This document shows, one piece after another, positions 61,091 through 64,000 of a DNA stretch of 64,000 nucleotides; position 1 is the stretch's first letter, and each line of letters begins with the position of its first letter. The translations under genes and the position numbers were made by a program. Under the pieces are notes generated by a model. The model was not told the origin of the DNA, did no database searches, and saw only the letters and a program-made list of their open reading frames with translations. The DNA comes from JAEUMD01 sp036768475. Lineage in GTDB: Bacteria; Pseudomonadota; Alphaproteobacteria; Rhizobiales; Hyphomicrobiaceae. The stretch spans positions 496,001 through 560,000 of the forward strand of contig DAIPMW010000001.1 of the NCBI GenBank assembly GCA_036768475.1, given 5' to 3'.

Positions 61091-61411
61091 TTAGTGGCCG
61101 AGCTTGGCGGCCAGATCGCGCGCCAGTTGCGCCGGCTCACCACGGATGGCCAGCGACTTTATGCGCGATTTGCCTCCAGCAACGAGAGCGACATTCGCCT
61201 TCGGCACTCCCAGCCATTTTGCGAACAATGCGGCCAGAGCGGTGTTGGCGGCGCCCTCGGAGGGGACGGCGCGCACACGCGCTTTGACTGCGGCGCCTTC
61301 GGGTGTCGATTCAATCCCCTCGATCGTGTCGCGAGATGACTTGGGCGTCACGCGGATGCGCACCACCACGCCATCGCCAACTGATCGCCAGGGCAAATCG
61401 TCCCGGTTCAT
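61091..61411 (-). CDS. yggU: DUF167 family protein (YggU)
   Basis: This 106-residue protein has the DUF167 pattern: GVVVRIRVTPKSSRDTIEGI, AVKARVRAVPSEGAANTALA, LFAKWLGVPKANVALVAGGK, SRIKSLAI. Function unknown; it is widely paired with YggT. Its ATG overlaps the yggT stop by one base (TAATG), so the two are coupled. Confidence 0.92.
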   Translation of the reverse strand: MNRDDLPWRSVGDGVVVRIRVTPKSSRDTIEGIESTPEGAAVKARVRAVPSEGAANTALAALFAKWLGVPKANVALVAGGKSRIKSLAIRGEPAQLARDLAAKLGH

Positions 61412-61701
61412 TAAATGAATGCCTTCATGATGTTTGGCAGGATGACGTGCTGGACGAACTGCAGAGCAAGTAGCAGTACGATTGGCGAAACGTCGATACC
61501 GCCGAAATCCGGCAATATGGCGCGGATCGGCCGCAGCGCCGGCTCGGTGATGGCTTGAAAGAAATTCCAGATTGCGCGGGCGATCTGATTATACGGATTT
61601 ACGATGCCGAAGCCGATCAACCAGCTCATTATTACGCTGGCAATGATCAGAAACTCGTACATCGTAATGAGCTGGCTGATGAAAAGCAGGAGTTCGATCA
61701 T
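61411..61701 (-). CDS. yggT: YggT family membrane protein
   Basis: This 96-residue protein has two hydrophobic segments (LITMYEFLIIASVIMSWLIG and SPIVLLLALQFVQHVILPNI) around the family centre NPYNQIARAIWNFFQAITEP and ALRPIRAILPDFGGIDVSP. Relatives act in osmotic tolerance and division-site organisation. ATG 61701 is chosen; the longer frame to 61812 is basic and lacks family sequence. It is upstream of, and coupled to, yggU. Confidence 0.92.
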   Translation of the reverse strand: MIELLLFISQLITMYEFLIIASVIMSWLIGFGIVNPYNQIARAIWNFFQAITEPALRPIRAILPDFGGIDVSPIVLLLALQFVQHVILPNIMKAFI

Positions 61702-62037
61702 GGGTCTCTGGTCCGGGAAAGGCTCGGAGACGTGTACAGTCCTTGATGGGGCACGGCAAGCGGCGGGGGGTCGCAATGTGCGCCATGTTGGCGTCGCGGT
61801 GTCGATTGCCACGCGTCATGCATCGGTTTGGGTCTTTGCAAAGTGCTACGTTTTCTGCGTGAAGGACAGACTGGAACGGCTTGACAGCGCCTAGAGAACA
61901 GGGTGTCGGAACCGGTTAGCGACGCACTGTTCGGGGCTCATACCCGGGGGTCGGATGGGGGCGGAGTGGACCTGTGGGGCCGTGCTCCGTCATCTTGACA
62001 ATGCCTGAGGCGGCGCCCTAAATGCCGGCCACCTTGA
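61702..62037. other. Intergenic 336 bases between yggT and tRNA-Ala
   Basis: No gene or repeat copy was identified. The region must hold the promoters for the minus-strand yggT-yggU pair and the plus-strand tRNA; no clear promoter motif was assigned. Confidence 0.4.
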
Positions 62038-62113
62038 GGGGCCGTAGCTCAGATGGGAGAGCGCTGCAATCGCACTGCAGAGGTCAGGGGTTCGATTCCC
62101 CTCGGCTCCACCA
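62038..62113 (+). tRNA. tRNA-Ala (anticodon CGC)
   Basis: This 76-base tRNA has acceptor GGGGCCG / CGGCTCC (one G:U), D-arm GCTC-AGATGGGA-GAGC, anticodon arm CTGCA-ATCGCAC-TGCAG with CGC at positions 34-36 (reads GCG alanine codons), T-arm AGGGG-TTCGATT-CCCCT, and an encoded CCA end. Lower-GC DNA with a DUF488 operon begins after its 3' end, a common integration point for islands. Confidence 0.95.
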
Positions 62114-62147
62114 AATAAAACCCAATAAAATCAATGACAGATCTTCT

Positions 62148-62182
62148 GGTAAGGTTTGAAAGTCACCTTACCGGGTAAGGTG
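62148..62182. promoter_or_regulatory. Palindromic operator-like site upstream of the DUF488 operon
   Basis: CACCTTACC-g-GGTAAGGTG is a perfect 9-bp inverted repeat with a one-base spacer (62164-62182). A third copy of GGTAAGGT lies at 62148-62155 in direct orientation. This looks like a repressor binding site for the island, 200 bases before its first gene. The rest of the gap 62114-62380 is AT-richer with no gene seen. Confidence 0.5.
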
Positions 62183-62380
62183 CTCCAGCGCCGCTTTTGC
62201 AAGCTGGCCACTCGCGGTTGTGCTGCGGCGGCCTGAAGGTGCCACGAGTAGGCGAAGGGCGATTGCCTCATCCGTCCGTCTGCTAAATTAAGATGCCTTC
62301 CCCACCCGTGGCGAAGCAGATATGTTCGTGTTTTGTTTGCGTAAGAGATGGTGGTGACCAGATAGGGCATTCGTAGGCTA

Positions 62381-63283
62381 ATGAAGAGCATCCGTCCCCC
62401 GACCTACAAGCGGCAACAATTGCTGCTGCTGATGCTGCAAGAGGTGGGCGGAAAGCTCTCACGCACCGACTTCCAGAAGCTGCTGTTCCTACTCTCACGT
62501 GAGCAGGAAGAGCCACCGTTCGACTTTGTGCCTTACCGTTACGGTTGCTTTTCGTACCAAGCGATGGCCGATCTCGACACGCTCCAGCATCAAGGGTGGG
62601 TTATCCTCAATGACAAGACGGTTAGTCTTGTGCCCGATGTGAGAGTGCGAACTGCACTTTCAACGAATGAAATCACCCTGCTGGTCAAAAGCCTTAGAAC
62701 GTACGAGGAGCTTAGGGGTCGCAAGCTCATCCGCCACGTCTACGAGCACTTCCCTTATTTTGCGGTCAACAGTGAGATCGTTGAAGACGTGCTAGATGAA
62801 GCTGGCGTCGCGGCCGTTAAAGCTCAGCGAGCTGCCTTGCAGCAAGAGCCGCCCGCACTGTTCACCATCGGCTACGAGGGTTTGAAATTTGAGACCTACC
62901 TCAATCGCCTCATCAAGAACAATGTACGCTTGCTCTGTGACGTTAGGCAGAACCCGCTGAGTCGCAAGTACGGCTTTTCAAAGCCGATGCTTGCCCAGGT
63001 GCTTCCAAAATTCAAAATCGACTACGCCCACATCCCGGAACTTGGCATCATATCTGCCAAGCGGAAGGGCTTGGAAGACGAGGTTGATTTTGCGGCTCTA
63101 TTCTCGGAGTACCGCAAAGAATTGCCAACACGTACCAAGGGGCTGGCTGAGCTTGACAGGCTCATAAAGCAACACGGCCGCGTTGCCCTCACTTGCTTCG
63201 AAGCTCACCATAAGAGTTGCCACCGTCATTGCGTCAGCGACTTTCTCACCACACGAGACAAATGCAAGGTCGTGCACCTATGA
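62381..63283 (+). CDS. DUF488 protein with an N-terminal SocA/Panacea-like domain
   Basis: This 300-residue protein has two parts. Residues 1-145 (KRQQLLLLMLQEVGGKLSRT, then DFQKLLFLLSREQEEPPFDF and YRYGCFSYQAMADLDTLQHQ) resemble winged-helix/Panacea-type modules (K-L-x-K-L-L-Y-L pattern). Residues 158-300 form a DUF488 domain: LFTIGYEGLKFETYLNRLIK, LLCDVRQNPLSRKYGFSK, HIPELGI, LTCFEAHHKSCHRHCVSDFL with Cys-His-Arg. Codons use more A/T than neighbours. It overlaps the next gene by four bases (ATGA). Function unknown; defence or TA is a hypothesis. Confidence 0.8.
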   Translation: MKSIRPPTYKRQQLLLLMLQEVGGKLSRTDFQKLLFLLSREQEEPPFDFVPYRYGCFSYQAMADLDTLQHQGWVILNDKTVSLVPDVRVRTALSTNEITLLVKSLRTYEELRGRKLIRHVYEHFPYFAVNSEIVEDVLDEAGVAAVKAQRAALQQEPPALFTIGYEGLKFETYLNRLIKNNVRLLCDVRQNPLSRKYGFSKPMLAQVLPKFKIDYAHIPELGIISAKRKGLEDEVDFAALFSEYRKELPTRTKGLAELDRLIKQHGRVALTCFEAHHKSCHRHCVSDFLTTRDKCKVVHL

Positions 63284-64000
63284 GCGAAACGCGCCGCGTC
63301 TTCATTGTGGTCAAGACCTACCCCACCATCTCCCGCAAGTACGATGAACTTGTGTGCACCGCTGGAATACTTGATGACGGGAGTTGGGTGCGGATTTACC
63401 CGTTCCCCTTCCGCAAGCTGGACTATGAGCAGCGTTACAAGAAGTACCAATGGATAAAGCTTCCTTTATCCAAGAACACATCGGATATTCGCCCGGAAAG
63501 CTTCAAGGTTGATGACATCACTCAGGCATTGGCCGATGGTGAACCGATTGGCACGGGTCAGGCATGGGCAGAACGCAAGCGCATCATTTGCGCAAAAAAC
63601 AAAATCCACAACGACCTCACGGCGCTGATTGAACTTGCGAACTCCAATCAGCTTTCGCTCGCACTCTTCAAGCCCACCAAAATACTGGACTTCCAGATTG
63701 AAGAGGTTGACCGCGAGTGGAGCGCCGACAAGCTGCGTGATCTCGCGGTTAAGGCTAGCCAGCTTTCGCTTTTTCAGAATGAAGCGGAAGTGAAGCGCGA
63801 ATTTCAAGCGGTTTCCAAGCTGCCCTATAAGCTGTCCTATCGCTTCGAGGATAGCAAGGGGCGCCAATCGACAATGATGATTGAAGACTGGGAGATTGGC
63901 GCACTTTATTGGAACTGCCTTGCGCGGTGCGAAGGCGATGAGGCTAAAGCTCTTTCCATGGTGCGCAAGAAATACATGGACGAGTTTTCAAAGCTGGATG
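63280..64000 (+). CDS. Hypothetical protein, partner of the DUF488 gene (cut by the window edge)
   Basis: The first 240 codons are seen and the frame is open to the end of the window. It begins MSETRRVFIVVKTYPTISRK, then YDELVCTAGILDDGSWVRIY and PFPFRKLDYEQRYKKYQWIK, a beta-rich N-terminal domain. A helical middle follows, then a basic part (YNCLAR-like segments, SMVRKKYMDEFSKL). ATG 63280 overlaps the DUF488 stop. I recall this N-terminal pattern beside DUF488 genes elsewhere but know no function. A/T-rich codon use supports acquired DNA. Confidence 0.75.
   Translation, partial: MSETRRVFIVVKTYPTISRKYDELVCTAGILDDGSWVRIYPFPFRKLDYEQRYKKYQWIKLPLSKNTSDIRPESFKVDDITQALADGEPIGTGQAWAERKRIICAKNKIHNDLTALIELANSNQLSLALFKPTKILDFQIEEVDREWSADKLRDLAVKASQLSLFQNEAEVKREFQAVSKLPYKLSYRFEDSKGRQSTMMIEDWEIGALYWNCLARCEGDEAKALSMVRKKYMDEFSKLD

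Noticed and set aside
62114..64000. Search for a repeated tRNA 3' end (attR) to the right of tRNA-Ala
   Set aside because: No second copy of the T-arm/acceptor sequence is present before the window ends, so the island boundary cannot be confirmed here.

Overview
The window reads as the chromosome of a GC-rich alphaproteobacterium, most likely order Hyphomicrobiales (Rhizobiales). The reasons are the split F1 operon (atpHAGDC with no F0 genes), the neighbourhood atpC - rppH - ctpA - envC-like, the rph/hrcA divergent pair next to grpE, rdgB and hemW, etfBA followed by a 3-hydroxybutyryl-CoA dehydrogenase, a PduO-type cobalamin adenosyltransferase behind a HIG1-like small membrane protein, and a perfect CtrA-type site. 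Genus is not resolved. Almost all of it is core genome; plasmid, phage and CRISPR features were not seen.

Layout. 1-6.1 kb: F1 ATP synthase operon, interrupted by an Ohr/OsmC peroxidase gene (between atpG and atpD) and a 92-residue acidic Cys protein (between atpD and atpC). 6.1-11.3 kb: minus-strand block with two Nudix (RppH-like) genes, a fluoroacetate-dehalogenase-like hydrolase, CtpA and an EnvC-like divisome factor. 11.5-18.4 kb: HIG1-like protein, cobalamin adenosyltransferase, a membrane protein, rhomboid protease, etfB-etfA-hbd and an SDR. 18.6-28.0 kb: Kef-type antiporter, HAD nucleotidase, leuC, LysR regulator, trmD, DUF1330, pyrF, an FMN reductase and a small cytochrome c. 28.2-36.9 kb: heat-shock cluster dnaJ, dnaK, grpE, hrcA, with an EamA transporter and lepB inserted and RpoH-like promoters before dnaK and grpE; then rph. 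37-43.2 kb: VOC protein, rdgB with a long tail, a frameshifted TadG-like gene, hemW, DedA-like protein, dsbB and a small secreted basic peptide. 43.2-48.5 kb: gene-poor accessory stretch with small orphan genes and two DUF1287 predicted cysteine hydrolases. 48.7-61.7 kb: gluQ, alkA-like glycosylase, esterase, HNH nuclease, AEC transporter, LpoA-like lipoprotein, rsmI-yraN, gshB, comM, folD, yggU-yggT. 62.0 kb: tRNA-Ala(CGC), followed by lower-GC DNA with a DUF488-containing two-gene operon that runs off the window and looks like the edge of an integrated island.

Two families of dispersed, strongly self-complementary repeats lie between the genes: family A (about 125 bp, five good copies plus fragments) and family B (50-105 bp, five copies plus a fragment). 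Every copy recognised is in the same orientation. These repeats, the DUF488 island edge, the 7-bp slippage tract in the TadG-like gene and the CtrA-preceded small gene are the least explained parts of the window.
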